Origin: an uncultured Phycisphaerae bacterium
GTDB taxonomy: Bacteria > Planctomycetota > Phycisphaerae > Sedimentisphaerales > Anaerohalosphaeraceae
Direction of reading: 5' to 3'
Assembly: GCA_937995495.1 (NCBI GenBank)
Contig: CALKKA010000103.1
Location: forward strand, 1 to 6,860
Length of the DNA: 6,860 nt
Shown piece after piece: positions 6,741 to 6,860 of the stretch; position 1 is the first letter of the stretch, and each line of letters begins with the position of its first letter. A program made the position numbers and the translations under genes. A model generated the notes under the pieces. That model was not told the origin of the DNA and did no database searches. It worked only from the letters and a program-made list of their open reading frames with translations.

Positions 6741-6860
6741 CTACTTTTTGCGCCTTAGAGATAAAACAGTTCCAAATCCCAAAAGCGCCAGTGTCGCAGG
6801 TTCAGGAACTGCCGGAACCGGAATGTCATCATTCGACTGCTGGACTTCAATATCCCCCGC
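6741..6860 (-). CDS. PEP-CTERM sorted protein, C-terminal end only (start lies beyond the window)
   Basis: The frame is open from the right edge to TAG at 6741-6743 and gives 39 residues. It has an acidic, polar stretch with DDIPVP, then the sorting tail VPEPATLALLGFGTVLSL followed by RRKK at the C-terminus. The hydrophobic helix is flanked by the PEP motif and a basic end, as in exosortase substrates. The same DDIPVP-VPEPAT arrangement occurs in the gene just downstream, so the two are probably related tandem copies. The body of the protein is outside the window and cannot be assigned. No ORF-level start or promoter is visible here. Confidence 0.85.
   Translation of the reverse strand, partial: AGDIEVQQSNDDIPVPAVPEPATLALLGFGTVLSLRRKK

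Overview
The window comes from a bacterium of medium GC content, probably of the Planctomycetota-Verrucomicrobiota-Lentisphaerota-Kiritimatiellota type, with Phycisphaerae-like Planctomycetota as my best guess. The reasons are indirect: two PEP-CTERM sorted proteins (one carrying an InlB-B-like repeat domain), a divergent GroES with no GroEL beside it, a DNA topoisomerase I with a histone H1-like lysine tail, and a seryl-tRNA synthetase with a non-proteobacterial motif 3. No 16S rRNA or other decisive marker is present, so the phylum is an inference.

Positions 1-5870 hold four genes on the + strand: the 3' end of serS (1-327), a full-length comEC for DNA uptake (352-2922), topA (true start probably 3083, not an upstream TTG; ends 5518), and a GroES/Cpn10-family gene (5532-5870). 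serS-comEC (24 bp gap) and topA-groES (13 bp gap) look like two transcription units. The 160 bp between comEC and topA carries a TTGACA-type promoter candidate. All four are housekeeping or widely conserved functions: tRNA charging, DNA import, DNA supercoil relaxation and protein folding.

From the right edge, two tandem PEP-CTERM surface-protein genes run on the - strand (6860-6741, partial, then 6704-6036). They converge on groES. The second has a signal peptide, one InlB-B-like domain, a Pro-rich linker built from two families of DNA tandem repeats, and a C-terminal PEP-TM-basic sorting tail.

The convergent intergenic stretch (5871-6035) is the most unusual part. It holds a perfect 13-bp hairpin, probably a terminator (5903-5935), and next to it a separate nested inverted-repeat element of about 93 bp (5942-6034). 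The outer arms of that element are AGGAGGTG/CACCTCCT, a full Shine-Dalgarno and its complement. On the + strand it ends in a perfect ribosome-binding site and an ATG that reads antisense into the PEP-CTERM gene. Its role cannot be settled from sequence alone. I see no CRISPR array, tRNA, rRNA, transposase or phage gene, and no convincing entirely new gene system.
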